Assembly: GCF_018294505.1 (NCBI RefSeq)
Contig: NC_057807.1
Coordinates: 272,843,369-272,907,368 of the forward strand
Source: Triticum aestivum
Lineage: Eukaryota; Streptophyta; Magnoliopsida; Poales; Poaceae
Direction: 5' to 3'
DNA: 64,000 nt
In this document: in pieces, positions 35,558 to 47,727 of the stretch
Position numbering within the stretch: the stretch's first letter is position 1
Layout: each line of letters starts with the position of its first letter
Program-made: the position numbers and the translations under genes
Notes under the pieces: model-generated
The model's database searches: none
Told to the model about the DNA's origin: nothing
The model's input: the letters and a program-made list of their open reading frames with translations, nothing else

Positions 35558-36672
35558 CAGTCCGGCCTCCGCTCAAGCCCCATCAAAGCAGCATTCGTGC
35601 CACGCGTACACAATTACGCACTCAAAATACCATGGGCATAGGCGGAGGCGCAACAGTGACTCAGTCAATAGTGCGGTATAACCGCAACATACCTTCATAA
35701 CCCTCCCTTTTTATCTTTCAGGACACTGCTTTAGGGCAGCCTCTTCAGAAGACCCAGATTGTCGGACTTACACAGGAGAGAAAACCAAGGAGGCAACAGG
35801 CTTTGCGCACAAAGGAAATACCCAGGTGGAATCTGTTCATGATCGTTATACCTGTTTTATATACCTACATGCAGCCTGCCCTTCGATAGGACATGTTAAA
35901 TAGTCCTATTCACTTCTGCTTAAACACACTCAATGTAAACATACGCTTAAACGTATTATTCATCAATGGGAGATAATATATAGCGTCAGCTTATTAATCC
36001 TATTTTGCACATTTTTCTTATAAATGTTCATTTAATATCGCGTCTGTACACCTCGGTACGTTCAGTTTGCCAGGGGCTTCTTATGGCGCCCCATAGTACG
36101 GCAAGACAAGTCCGAACACTTTCAATAGTGCGTCACCCCGAACTTATAGCACTATATGCATCAGCTCCGAATCACGTCTTGGGTCAACAGTTGGGTTTGC
36201 CCGGCTCCCTTGTTTTGGTACCTTACATTCCGTTATATCGGCTAAGGTAGCGCAGGGAGAACTACTGCGATTGTGTCCCGGTTCTTCCGGACGAGCACCT
36301 CAGTAGAGAAAGCCGAAAACTGACCGGCATGATGCGGCGAGAGCTGGTCGCTGTTCGAGAGGTCTTAAAATCCTTAAAGATTTTTTCCGCTTCAGGCGAG
36401 GAATTGGCTTCGTCCGATTTAGGCGTATATAGCGCCCCAATTCGGCTTTCCGAATTCTAGGGGCTTCGTCGAAATTCAAAATTGTAGACTTCTATGGCTA
36501 AGTGAAAGTTATAAAGTCGCATAGTCCGATTGCCTTGTTCGCTGCGCCACACACCTCCTTAAGGGACCAAACATTTGGATAAAGAGTGTCCGGGTTTTTC
36601 CAGGAACACCCCGGTAATAGTTACGTGGGGGCGGAAGCCGACAACTGACCTACTTTCAGAATTCTATAAACA
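35558..36672 (+). other. Non-coding interior of Y between protease and L2
   Basis: No coding signal. It matches the corresponding part of X (28724-29889), including 'gctaagtgaaagt' and 'cgtgggggc'. The polymerase region is missing. Confidence 0.55.
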
Positions 36673-36677
36673 GCCAC

Positions 36678-38247
36678 TACTACTTCTTGAGCTTGCGTTG
36701 GTTTTCCTCGAAGAGGAGAGGGTGATGCAGCAATAGTAGCGTAAGTATTTCCCTCGGTTTTTGAGAACCAAGGTATCAATCCAGTAGGAGGCTCCTCAAA
36801 AGTCCCACACACCTACACAAACAAACAAAGAACTCACAACCAACGCAATAAAGGGGTTTTCAATCCCTTCACGGCTACTTGCGAAAGTGAGATCTAATAG
36901 AGATAGTAAGATAAGATAAATATATTTTTGGTATTTTATAATATAGATGCAAAAAGTAACGGTGCAAATAAAAGTAGATTGCAAGCAAATATGATAAGAG
37001 ATAGACCCGGGGGCCATAGGTTTCACTAGTGGCTTCTCTCAAGATAGCATAAGTATTACGGTGGGTGAACAAATTACTATCGAGCAATTGATAGAAAAGA
37101 GAATAATTATGAGATTGTCTAGGCATGATCATGTATATAGGCATCACGTCCGCAACAAGTAGACCGACTCCTGCCTGCATCTACTACTATTACTCCACAC
37201 ATCGACCGACTCATGCCTGCATCTGAGAGTATTAAGTTCATAAGAACAGAGTAACGCATTAAACAAGATGACATGATGTAGAGGGATAAACTCAAGCAAT
37301 ATGGTATAAAACCCATCTTGTTATCCTCGATGGCAACAATACAATACGTGCCTTGCAACCCTTTCTGTAACTGGGTAAGGACACCGGAAGATTGAACCCA
37401 AAGCTAAGCACTTCTCCCATGGCAAGAAAGATCAATCTAGTAGGCCAAACCAAACTGATAATTCGAAGAGACTTGCAAAGATAACTCAATCATACATAAA
37501 AGAATTCAGAGAAGATTCAAATATTATTCATAGATAAACTTGATCATAAACCCACAATTCATCGGATCTCGACAAACACACCGCAAAAAGAGTTTACATC
37601 GAATAGATCTCCACAAGAGAGGGGGAGAACATTGTATTGAGATCCAAAAAGAGAGAAGAAGCCATCTAGCTAATAACAATGGACCCGTAGGTTTGTGGTA
37701 AACTACTCACAACTCATCGGAGGGGCAAGGATGTTGATGTAGAAGCCCTCCATAGTTGATTCCCCTCTGGGGGAGCGCCGGTGAAGGCTCCAAGTTGGGA
37801 TCTCACGGATACAGAAGGTTATGGTGGTGGAAATTGTGTTTCGTCTACTCCGTGGAGGTTTTCAGGGTACGTAGGCTTATATAGGAGGAAGAAGTACGTC
37901 GGTGGACGCCCGAGGGGCCCACGAGATAGGGGCGCGCCCTATAGGGGGGGCCCTCCTATCTCGTGGAGTCCTCGGCTGCTTCTTGACGTGCACTCCAAGT
38001 CCTCTGGATCACGTTCGTTCCAAAAATCATGCTCCCGAAGGTTTCATTCCGTTTGGACTCCGTTTGATATTCCTTTTCTTCGAAATACTGAAATAGGCAA
38101 AAAAACAGCAATATGGGCTGGGCCTCCAGTTAGTAGGTTAGTCCCAAAAATGATATAAATATGTAAAATAAAGCCCATAAACATCCAAAAGGGGTGATAT
38201 AATAGCATGGAACAATCAAAAATTATAGATACGTTGGAGACATATCA
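36678..38247 (-). repeat. 3' LTR of L2
   Basis: On the minus strand it begins TGATATGTCTCCAACGTATC. It matches 42097-43666 throughout with few differences. The plus-strand left end ('ctacttcttgag') lacks a clean TG, so that boundary is uncertain by a few bases. Confidence 0.87.
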
Positions 38248-38270
38248 AGCATCCCCAAGCTTAATTCCTG
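38248..38270 (-). other. Polypurine tract of L2
   Basis: On the minus strand AAGCTTGGGGATGCT lies directly before the 3' LTR start. Confidence 0.7.
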
Positions 38271-41240
38271 CTCGTCCTCGAGTAGGTAAATCATAAAAAG
38301 TGAATTTTTGATGTGGAATGCTACCTAGCATAGTTCTCAATGTAATTTTCTTTATTATGGCATGAATGTTCAGATCCAAATGATACAAAATAAAAGTTCA
38401 TATTAACATGAAAATGGTGATACTTCAAGCATACTAATCAAAGTAATCATGTTCAAAATACTATGGCTAAAGAAAGTTATCCCTACAAAATCATATAGTC
38501 TGGTTGTTGCTCTATCTTCATCACACAAAGTATTTAATCATGCACAACCCCGATGACAAGCCAAGCAATTGTTTCATACCTTAATAATCTCAAACTCTTT
38601 CAACTTTCACGCAATACATGAGCGTGAGCCATGGACATAGCACTATATGTGGAATAGAATGGTGGTTGTGGAGAAGACAAAAAAGGAGAAGATAGTCTCA
38701 CATCAACTAGGCGTATCAACGGGCTATGGAGATGCCCATTAATAGATATTAATGTCAGTGAGTAGGGATTGCCATGCAACGGATGCACTAGAGCTATAAA
38801 TATATGAAAGCTCAACAAAAGAAACTAAGTGGGTGTGCATCCAACTTGCTTGCTCACGAAGACCTAGGGCACTTTTGAGGAAGCCCATCATTGGAATATA
38901 CAAGCCAAGTTCTATAATGAAAAATGCCCCACTAGTATATGAAAGTGACAACATATAAGACTCTCTATCATGAAGATCATGGTGCTATTTTGAAGCACAA
39001 GTGTGGAAAAAGAGATAGTAGCATTGTCCCTTCTCTCTTTTTCTCTCATTTTTTTTCTTTTTTTCTTTTTTTTCTTTGGCCTTTCATTTTCTTTTTTTTC
39101 TTTTTGTCCTTTCTCTTTTTTTTCATAGTTTTCATCATCATTTTCTCACTAGGACAATGCTCTAATAATGAAGATCATCACACATTTATGGATTTACAAC
39201 TCAAGAATTACAACTCAAAGCTAGAACAAGATATGACTCTATATGAATGCCTCCGGCGGTGTACCGGGATATGCAATGAATAAGAGCGACATGTATGAAA
39301 ATTATGAAGGTGGCCTTGCCACAAATACGATGTCAACTACATGATCATGCAAAGAGCAATATGACAAAAGTAATGCGTGTCATATGAACGGAACGGTGGA
39401 AAGTTACATGGCAATATATCTCGGAATGGCTATGGAAGTGCCATAATAGGTAGGTATGGTGGCTGTTTTGAGGAAGGTAAATGGTGGGTGTATGGTACCG
39501 GCGAAAGTTGCGTGGCACAAGAAAGGCTAGCAATGATGGAAGGGTGAAAGGGTGCGTATAATCCATGGACTCAACATTAGTCAAAAGAACTCATGTACTT
39601 GTTGCAAAAATCTAGAAGTCATCAAAAACCAAAGCACTAGGCGCATGCTCCTAGGGGGATAGATTGGTAGGAAAAGACCATCGCTCGTCCCCGACCGCCA
39701 CTCATAAGGAAGACAATCAATAAATAAAATTGTGCTCCAACTTCATCACAAAGCGGTTCACCATACGTGCATGCTACGGGAATCACAAACTTCAACACAA
39801 GAATTCTTTAAATTCATAATCAGCCAACTAGCATGACTTTAATATCACTACCTCCATATCTCAAAACAATTATCAAGCATCATATTGATCATAGCATCCA
39901 ATTCTTTTTCTATGATAGTTTTTATTATACCCAACTTGGATACTCATTATTCTAGGACCAACTTTAAAACCATAGCAAATACCATGCTACTCTAAAATAC
40001 TCTCAAAAATATATAAGTGAAACATGAGAGAGTAGAAATTTCTTCAAAATTAAGACACCACCGTGCTCTAAAAGATATAAGTGAAGCACTAGAGCAAAAA
40101 CTATCAAGCTCAAAAGTTATAAGTGAAACACATAGAGTATTCTAGCAAATTATAATCAAGTAGGCTTATCCCAAAAGGTGTGTATAGCAAGGATGATTGT
40201 GGTAAACTAAAAAACAAAGACTAATATAATACACGACGCTCCAAGCAAAACACATATCATGTGAATAAAAATATAGCTCCAAGTAAAGTTACCAATGAAC
40301 GAAGATGAAAGAGGGGATGCCTTCCCGGGGCATCCCCAAGCTTAGGCTTTTGGCTATCCTTGCATATCTTGGGGTGCCTTTGGCATCCCCAAGCTTAGGC
40401 TCTTGCCACCCTTTATTCCATAGTCCATAAAAGCTTTACCCAAAACTTGAAAACTTCACAACACAAAACTCAACAGGAAATCTTATAAGCTTTGTTAGTG
40501 AAAGAAACAAAAACCATCACATAAGGTACTGTAATGAACTCATTCTTTATTTATTTTGGTGTTAAACCTACTGTATTCCAACTTCCCTATGGTTTATAAA
40601 CTATTTTACTAGCCATAGATGCATTGAAATAAGCAAACAACACAAGAAAAACAGAATCTGTCAAAAACAGAACAGTCTGTAGAAATCTGTAGCTAACGCA
40701 AACTTCTGGAACTCCAAAAATCCTACCAAAATAGGAAGTCCTGGACAACTTGTTTATCGAACATCAACAAAAAGAATAAACGCAAAAGCACGTTTCTGTG
40801 ATTTAACAAAATTATATTCGTGCGTGCAACGTTTCTGTTTTTCAGCAGAATCAAATCAACTATCATCATAGGTTATCCTATAGGTTCTACTTGGCACAAA
40901 CACTAATTAAAAGATAAAACACATCTAAACAGAAGGTAGATGCAAGATTTATTACTAAACAGGAGCAAAAACAAAAAACATAAAGAAAATTGGGTTGCCT
41001 CCCAACTAGCGCTATCGTTTAACGCCCCTAGCTAGGCATAAAAGCAAAGATAGATCTAATGGGTGCCATCCTTGGCACTAAATTCATCAATAGAGCGCTT
41101 GTGATCTCTAGGGATTTCTCCCTTTTTAGCAATAGCTAATCCTTTAGGCAAAAATTCAAGAGATTCATTGGTAGCAAGAGGTTCCTTAACGATAGAGAGA
41201 CAATTGGGACGAACACTTATGGATTTGGGATCCGCGTCTC
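38271..41240 (-). other. Non-coding interior of L2
   Basis: AT-rich sequence related block by block to 8086-11254 of L1. It includes a T-rich tract at 39035-39130 and, at about 40313-40400, the hairpin of GGGGATGCC/GGCATCCCC followed by two further GGCATCCCCAAGCTTAGG copies. Confidence 0.6.
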
Positions 41241-41249
41241 CCTTACTAG

Positions 41250-41865
41250 AAGATTCACCCTTATTTTTAGGAACATAAATAAACTTGGCAATTCAAGTAG
41301 AGGGTTTGTGAGTGTTTTCCATGGAGGAAAACGCAGAACCTAAGTTTGTAATGATATCCTCAAGTTTACCGATTCTAGCAGCGTCTAGATCTATTTTCTC
41401 ATTAACTATAGGTTATTTTTTTTAAGATTTTTCAAAGTAACTCCAACCCTAGATCCAAATTGGGTAATGTGATTACGAATCTTTTTATCCAAATTTTAAT
41501 CAACTCAACAGTGGCAATTTTATTTTCAATAATCTCAAACCGTTGCATAACGTGTTCCAAAGTTAAAACAGTTCCATTGACCAAAAGAGGTGGTGGGCCA
41601 AACAAATCTAACATAGCATTATAAGCATCAAATGTATGGCTACTCATGAAATCACCTCCGGTAGCAATATCAAGAACACATCTATTCCAAGGAGTAATGC
41701 TACATAAAAATTGCAGAGAAGAACGGAAGTGGAAAGCTTCCTAGAAGCTTTACATTGGGCATTGCAAATTCTATGCCAAGCATCTTTTAAATTTTCTCCC
41801 TCCCTTTGCTTAAAATTGAGAATTTCTTGTTCGGGAGTGATAATAAGGATAGCAGGACTAGCCAT
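41250..41865 (-). pseudogene. gag-like fragment of L2 (frameshifted)
   Basis: From ATG 41865 the frame reads MASPAILIITPEQEILNFKQ and continues into a segment with the retrotransposon-gag-like 'GENLKDAWHRICNAQ'. It shifts frame near 41646 into SHTFDAYNAMLDLFG and LEHVMQRFEIIENK, then decays by about 41250. The W and regular leucines fit the Retrotrans_gag fold, but only about 200 residues remain and neither zinc knuckle nor enzyme follows. It differs from the first ORF of L1 although the two elements share the rest of the interior. Confidence 0.5.
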
Positions 41866-42065
41866 GGTGACAAGGTAAACGAACTAACACACGGCAAACA
41901 GAAAAAGGCAAGCGAAAAGAGAGGAGGAGATTGGGAAAGAGAGGGCGAATAAAACGGCAAGGGTGAAGTGGGGGAGAGGAAAACGAGAGGCAAATGGCAA
42001 ATAATGTAAATGCGAGGGAGATGGGTTTGTGATGGGTACTTGGTATGTCTTGACTTGAGCGAAGA

Positions 42066-42085
42066 CCTCCCCGGCAACGGCGCCA
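42066..42085 (-). other. Primer-binding site of L2
   Basis: TGGCGCCGTTGCCGGGGAGG on the minus strand, about 11 bases from the 5' LTR end, almost the same as the site in L1. Confidence 0.8.
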
Positions 42086-42096
42086 GAAATCCTTCT

Positions 42097-43666
42097 TCCT
42101 ACGTCTTGAGCTTGCTTTGGTTTTCCTCAAAGAGGAGAGGGTGATGCAGCAATAGAAGCGTAAGTATTTCCCTCAGTTTTTGAGAACCAAGGTATCAATC
42201 CCGTAGGAGGCTCCTCAAAAGTCCCACGCACCTACACAAACAAAAAAAACCCGCAACCAACGCAATAAAGGGTTGTCTATCCCTTCACGGCCACTTGCGA
42301 AAGTGAGATCTAATAGAGATAGTAACATAAGATAAATATATTTTTGGTATTTTATAATATAGATGCAAAAAGTAAAGATGCAAATCAAAGTAGATTGGAA
42401 GCAAATATGATAAGAGATAGACCCGAGGGCCATAGGTTTCACTAGTGGCTTCTCCCAAGATAGCATAAGTATTATGGTGGGTGAACAAATTACTGTCGAG
42501 CAATTGATAGAAAAGCGAATAATCATGAGATTATGTAGGCATGATCATGTAAATAGGCATCACGTCCGCAACAAGTAGACCGACTCCTGCCTGCATCTAC
42601 TACTATTACTCCACACATCGACCGACTCCTGCCTGCATCTAGAGTATTAAGTTCATAAGAATAGAGTAACGCATTAAGCAAGATGACATGATGTAGAGGG
42701 ATAAACTCAAGCAATATGATATAAAATCCATCTTGTTATCCTCGATGGCAACAATACAATACGTGCCTTGCAACCCTTTCTGTCACTGGGTAAGGACACC
42801 GCAAGATTGAACCCAAAGCTAAGCACTTCTCCCATGGCAAGAAAGATCACTCTAGTAGGCCAAACCAAACTGATAATTCGAAGAGACTTGCAAAGATAAC
42901 TCAATCATACATAAAAGAATTCAGAGAAGATTCAAATATTATTCATAGATAAACTTGATCATAAACCCACAATTCATCGGATCTCGACAAACACACCGCC
43001 AAAAGAGTTTACATCGAATAGATCTCCACAAGAGAGGGGGAGAACATTGTATTGAGATCCAAAAAGAGAGAAGAAGCCATCTAGCTAATAACTATGGACC
43101 CGTAGGTCTGTGGTAAACTACTCACAACTCATCGGAGGGGCAAGGATGTTGATGTAGAAGCCCTCCGTGGTCGATTCCCCCTCCAGCGGAGCGCCAGCGA
43201 AGGCTCCAAGATGGGATCTCGCGGATACAAAAGGTTACTGTGGTGGAAATTGTGTTTCGTCTGCTCCCTGGATGTTTTCGGGCTACGTAGGCTTATATAG
43301 GAGGAAGAAGTACGTCGGTGGACGCCCGAGGGGCCCACGAGACAGGGGGCGGGCCCTATAGGGGGGGGGGGCTCCTATCTCGTGGAGTCCTCGGCTGCTT
43401 CTTGACTTGCACTCCAAGTCCTCTGGATCACGTTCGTTCCAAAAATCACGCTCCCAAAGGTTTTATTCCGTTTGGACTCCGTTTGATATTCCTTTTCTTC
43501 GAAATACTGAAATAGGCAAAAAAACAGCAATACAGCCTGGGCCTCCGGTTACTAGGTTAGTCCCAAAAATGATATAAATATGTAAAATAAAGCCCATAAA
43601 CATCCACAAGGGGTAATATAATAGCATGGAACAATCAAAAATTATAGATACGTTGGAGATGTATCA
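42097..43666 (-). repeat. 5' LTR of L2
   Basis: On the minus strand it begins TGATACATCTCCAACGTATC. It contains a poly-G run of about ten bases near 43362-43371. It is followed by Y sequence starting with the GCCGC target duplicate. Confidence 0.87.
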
Positions 43667-43839
43667 GCCGCACATAAGGTAATATTTTAAATCAAAAAGC
43701 GCCTACATAGCGCAAGTAACTTCGTCTTTATATTACAACAACGACAGAAGTACATTTACTCAAGTATCGTGTCCTTGGTACATTCATCGGCCACGAGACG
43801 AGCACCTTTCATCACGCTATCATAATATTTTTCGGGTCA

Positions 43840-46697
43840 ACGATGCGCCGTGTCCTCCGGCGGCCCGTCCTTCACCAGCTTCTCCGCATCCAGCTTGCCC
43901 TAGTGCACCTTCGCACGGGCAAAGGCCCGGCAGGCACCCTCAATGCAAACAGATCGCTTGATCACCTCAAGCCTTGGACAGGCATTTACCATCCGCTTGA
44001 TTGGGCCGAAGTAGCTAGTGGGCAGGGGCTCACCAGGCCACATCCGGACTATGAAATCTTTCATAGCCACTTCGGCCGCCCTGTGGAGTTCAACCAACTG
44101 CTTCAGTTGGTCACTCAGAGGCATTGGGTATTCGGCTCCAGCATACTGGGACCAGAACAGGTTCTCCGTTGAACTCCCCTCCTCGGCACGGTAGAACTCC
44201 GCGGCATCTGATACGCTGCGTGGAAGATCTGCGAATGCCCCTGTGGAGCTCCGAATTCGGGTAAGTAAAAGAAACGTCTCCTCCACATGCTTGCTTTGCA
44301 TAAAGATTGTCTTACCCGCTGCTATCTTCTTGGCCACCTGGATTTCCTGCTGTGCCTTTTTGGCTTTGGCCTTGGCGTCTTTCACACTCGCAAGGGCCTT
44401 CGCAAGCTTAGTCTCTTTCATCTTAAGATCATGCTCCAAGGACTCGAACTTCTTGTCGAGCTCCTGGAGCTCTTGCTGTACCTTGCCCACTCTAGCATCT
44501 TGCTTTTCGCGCTCCTTGCGCTCCAAGGCCGCCTTATCTTCGGCCTCGGAAAGCGCTTTCTTCAGAGACGCCACTTCGATGGTGGCCCCTATTACAAAGT
44601 CACGACGCTTTGCCGTTAGAATAACCAATTTTGTCTATCCTTTATTATATGAGAACGGAGAATCACAAACCTTTGTTCTCTTCGAGCTGCCTTTTCATGA
44701 GGCCGAGCTCTCCCTGCGCCTGCTCCAGGTCCCGTTTGAGTCCGGTGACCTCGGCCATGTGTACAGCAGCGGCAAGCAGCACTGCCTGCTTATCCATGGG
44801 CACACCTACTATTAGACTCCTGCGGATTTTAATTGACCTTCCATTTGGCTCTTCTTTCCGAACACCAAACAGAGTATCAGGGGCTACTACCTATCGGGTG
44901 ATAATTTTACATTTTTATTACTTACCTCAAAGCCCGTCAGGAGGCTAGTGCAGGCTTCGGTTAGTCCTCTCTTGGCAAACAGAACCTTCTAAATCACCGC
45001 CCTCATAAGAGTACGGTGCTCTTCATCCATGGAAGTGCTGCGAAGCGCTTCCAGCAGACTATCCGACGCCTCTGGCGTAACGGAAGTCATTGGCATGGAC
45101 GGCTCGCCCTCCCTAGCGAGGGACCGCCAGCCCGAATCCGGAACCATCGAAGGTTCTGGCACAGTATCCGGCTGAGAGCCCGGCCTGTTGCGGCTCTCAT
45201 CAGCACGGTCCATGGGGATCCTATACCCCGTGTTCCCGGCGTCTGGAATTCTGCCTTGGGGCGTCTCCAGAGTCACCTCCCCCTGCTCCGGGAGCCTTTG
45301 GGACAACACCTCCGTGTTATCTACAGGCCTAGGAGTAGTGGCCGTCGGGAGCGAGTTCATTGCTGAATCACTCAAGGACCCATCCGAAGACGATACCTCG
45401 GGATGGACCCTGGCCGGACTGCATATATGTTCGGCATTATGAACAAGACTATGAAGCAAAGTCGCACTAAAGTACAATAGAGTGCGGATACTTACGATCT
45501 TGCTAGGGGCTTCCTCTTCCACTTCTTCCACCCCTTCGGGGGAGGAGTGTGCCTCGTCGTCTTCAGACAAGGCTTCCGGTACAACCTTACGCCGGAGACC
45601 CTCCCTGGTCTCCGGGGCCTTCTTTTCGGCCTTCTTCTCCGGCGCCTTGTAGGGCGCCGGGACTAGCATCTCCGTTAGGAGAGCATCCGCTGGGCCTTCT
45701 GGCAGTGGAGTCGGATAGTCAATCCGCTCCGCCGTCTCCACATACTCCTGGCCAAATACACACAATGACTTAAGATTCCCCCATGAGTACATTGGGAAGA
45801 ACTGAATCCAGTGGTAGTCTGAAAACTCACCGGACGGGGGGGGGGGGGGCGTGGCGTGAAGTCCGCGATCCTCAGATGTGTGAGGAGGTACTTCGGAGAC
45901 CTTGAACAGTGCCTTCTAGGCGCCTTTGTGTGTCATGCCGTAGAGCTTTTGAAGCGTCTGGTGTTCGGCCGGGACGAACTCCCACAGATTAAAGGCCCGT
46001 CTTTGCCACGAAAGAACCCGGCGGACAAGCATGACCTGGACCACGTTCACAAGCTTGATTTTCTTGTCCTTCATATTCTTCATGCAATTCTGGAGTCCGG
46101 TCAGCTCTGCAGGTTCGCCCCAGGCCAGGCCCTTCCTTTCCGAGGAGGTAAGCCGCATGGGGGTTCCAAATCGGAATTCAGGGACCGCAGCCAGTTGGCG
46201 TCGTGCGGCTCGGTGATGTAGAACCACCCCGATTGCCACCCTTTCACGGTCTCCGTGAAGGAGCCGTCAAACCAAGTGACGTGGCGCATCTTGCCCACCA
46301 TGGCGCCTCCGCACTCCGCTTGCTGGCTGCTCACGATCTTCGGCTTCATGCAGAAGATTCGTAGCCACAGGCCGAAGTGAGGCCTGATGCGGAGGAAGGC
46401 CTCGCACACGATGATAAACGCCGAGATGTTGAGGACGAAATTTGGGGCTAGATTATGGAAATCTAGCCCGTAGTAGAACATGAGCCCGCGGACGAAGGGA
46501 TGAAGTGGAAATCCCAGTCCACGCATAAAGTGGGCGAGAAATATGACCCTCTCATGGGGTTCCAGAGTTGGAGTGACCTGCCCTTTGTCCGGCAGCCGGT
46601 GCCGATGTCTGCGGCCAAGTACCCGGCCACTCGAAGCTTCGCAATATGCTCCTCCTTCATGGTGGAGGCCACCCACTTGCCTCCTGCTCCGGACATG
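43840..46697 (-). pseudogene. Antisense Transposase_28 / coiled-coil gene of Y
   Basis: The same layout as in X but a different subtype. The start is near 46696 (the MKEEHIAKLRVAGYL segment follows), with a frameshift near 46600 into the Transposase_28 domain (FVRGLMFYYGLDFHNLAP, QAECGGAMVGK, WFYITEP). Next is a segment at 46239-45916 (KLVNVVQVMLVRRVL), a proline/glutamate-rich exon (about 45750-45490), a serine-rich exon (about 45440-44990), and a long coiled coil with alternating K, E, A, L (44628-44290) ending in the conserved C-terminal part that stops near 43850. A 14-G run at 45836-45849 lies between exon-like blocks. It reads toward the interior, converging on gag transcription. Confidence 0.65.
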
Positions 46698-47245
46698 TTT
46701 GGTTGTGCGGCGAAAGCGTGAACCAGAGCGCTGGAGCTCGAGGGTGTGGGAATGGATAAGCAGAGGAGGAAGAAGGCGTGGGTGAAAATGGGGAAACCTT
46801 ATCCCTTTATAGAGGCGACAAACGATGCGCCTCCCCACCTTCCCGTTGACAATCGCTTATTTCCCAAATGCCATGATTGATTGCGCGGTTGGGTTACCCA
46901 TACCCGTATTGATGGAAATCCCGTGATAAGGGGACATGATCTCTGCTATAACAAGACGTGCCAAGGAAACCGCCTCGCAATATGCGCTATGGCTGGTTGT
47001 GGGAAAATGGTTTGAATAATACCCGACCGTAGTGTCATGTCACTTTGTCTAAAGATGTCAACAGATTATATTTGTGAAATATCATTCTCTCTATGGTGGT
47101 GTATGAAGATCATCTTGCAGATCCGGACACGGTCTAAGTGTTCGATAATTATTTTGGAGTATTCGGAGATGGAACCCGCCTTGCAATGCCGAAGATAAAA
47201 CTGCGCGCCGGACTCATCGTCATTGAAGCCTAGTTCAGGGGCTAC

Positions 47246-47722
47246 TGAGGGAGTCCTGGATTAGGGGGTATCCGGACAGCCGGACTGTATACTTCGTCCG
47301 GACTATTGGAGCGTGAAGATACAAGACTCAAGACTACGTTCCGTGTCCGGATGGGACTCTCCTTTGCTTGGAAGACAAGCTTGGTGATCCGGATATTATA
47401 TTTCCTTCCTTGTAACCGACTCCGTGTAAACCCTAGCCCTCTCTGGTGTCTATATAAACCGAAGAGTTTGGTCCTTAGGGGGACGATCACAATCATAATC
47501 ATCATATGCTAGCTTCTAGGGTTTAGCCTCTACGATCTCGTGGTAGATCAACTCCTGTACTACTCATATCATCAATATCAATCAAGCAGGAAGTAGGGTT
47601 TTACCTCCATCGAGAGGACCCGAACCTTGGTAAACATTGTGTCCCTTGCCTCCTGTTACCATTAGCCCAAGACGCACAGATCGGGACCCCCTACCCGAGA
47701 TCCGCCAGTTTTGACACCGACA
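47246..47722 (+). repeat. 3' LTR of Y
   Basis: 477 bp, preceded by 'caggggctac', with TATATAAA at 47451-47458; ends CACCGACA and is followed by CTCGT. It matches 24937-25413 closely, including the subtype-specific U3. Confidence 0.9.
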
Positions 47723-47727
47723 CTCGT

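Larger units (their letters stand above)
36678..43666 (-). mobile_element. Non-autonomous gypsy-type element L2, nested in Y
   Basis: Two 1570-bp LTRs enclose 3.85 kb in minus orientation. The 5-bp flanks GCCAC (36673-36677) and GCCGC (43667-43671) are a one-mismatch target duplication, and Y sequence continues on both sides. The primer site TGGCGCCGTTGCCGGGGAGG adjoins the right LTR and the polypurine tract adjoins the left. Only a broken gag-like frame is present, with no PR, RT or IN. The interior is related to L1 but the LTRs differ. Confidence 0.87.
24937..47722 (+). mobile_element. Fatima-like gypsy element Y, carrying X and L2
   Basis: Two 477-bp LTRs in direct orientation bound the element. 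The 5-bp flanks are CTCAT (24932-24936) and CTCGT (47723-47727), a target duplication with one change. The CTCGT version restores the codons of the interrupted CACTA exon (R-S-Y-I-A-H after the junction). Without X and L2 the element is about 8.9 kb: gag and protease on plus, then about 1.1 kb of non-coding sequence, then the minus-strand Transposase_28/coiled-coil gene, then the 3' LTR. RT, RNase H and integrase are absent, as expected of a non-autonomous derivative. Confidence 0.88.
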
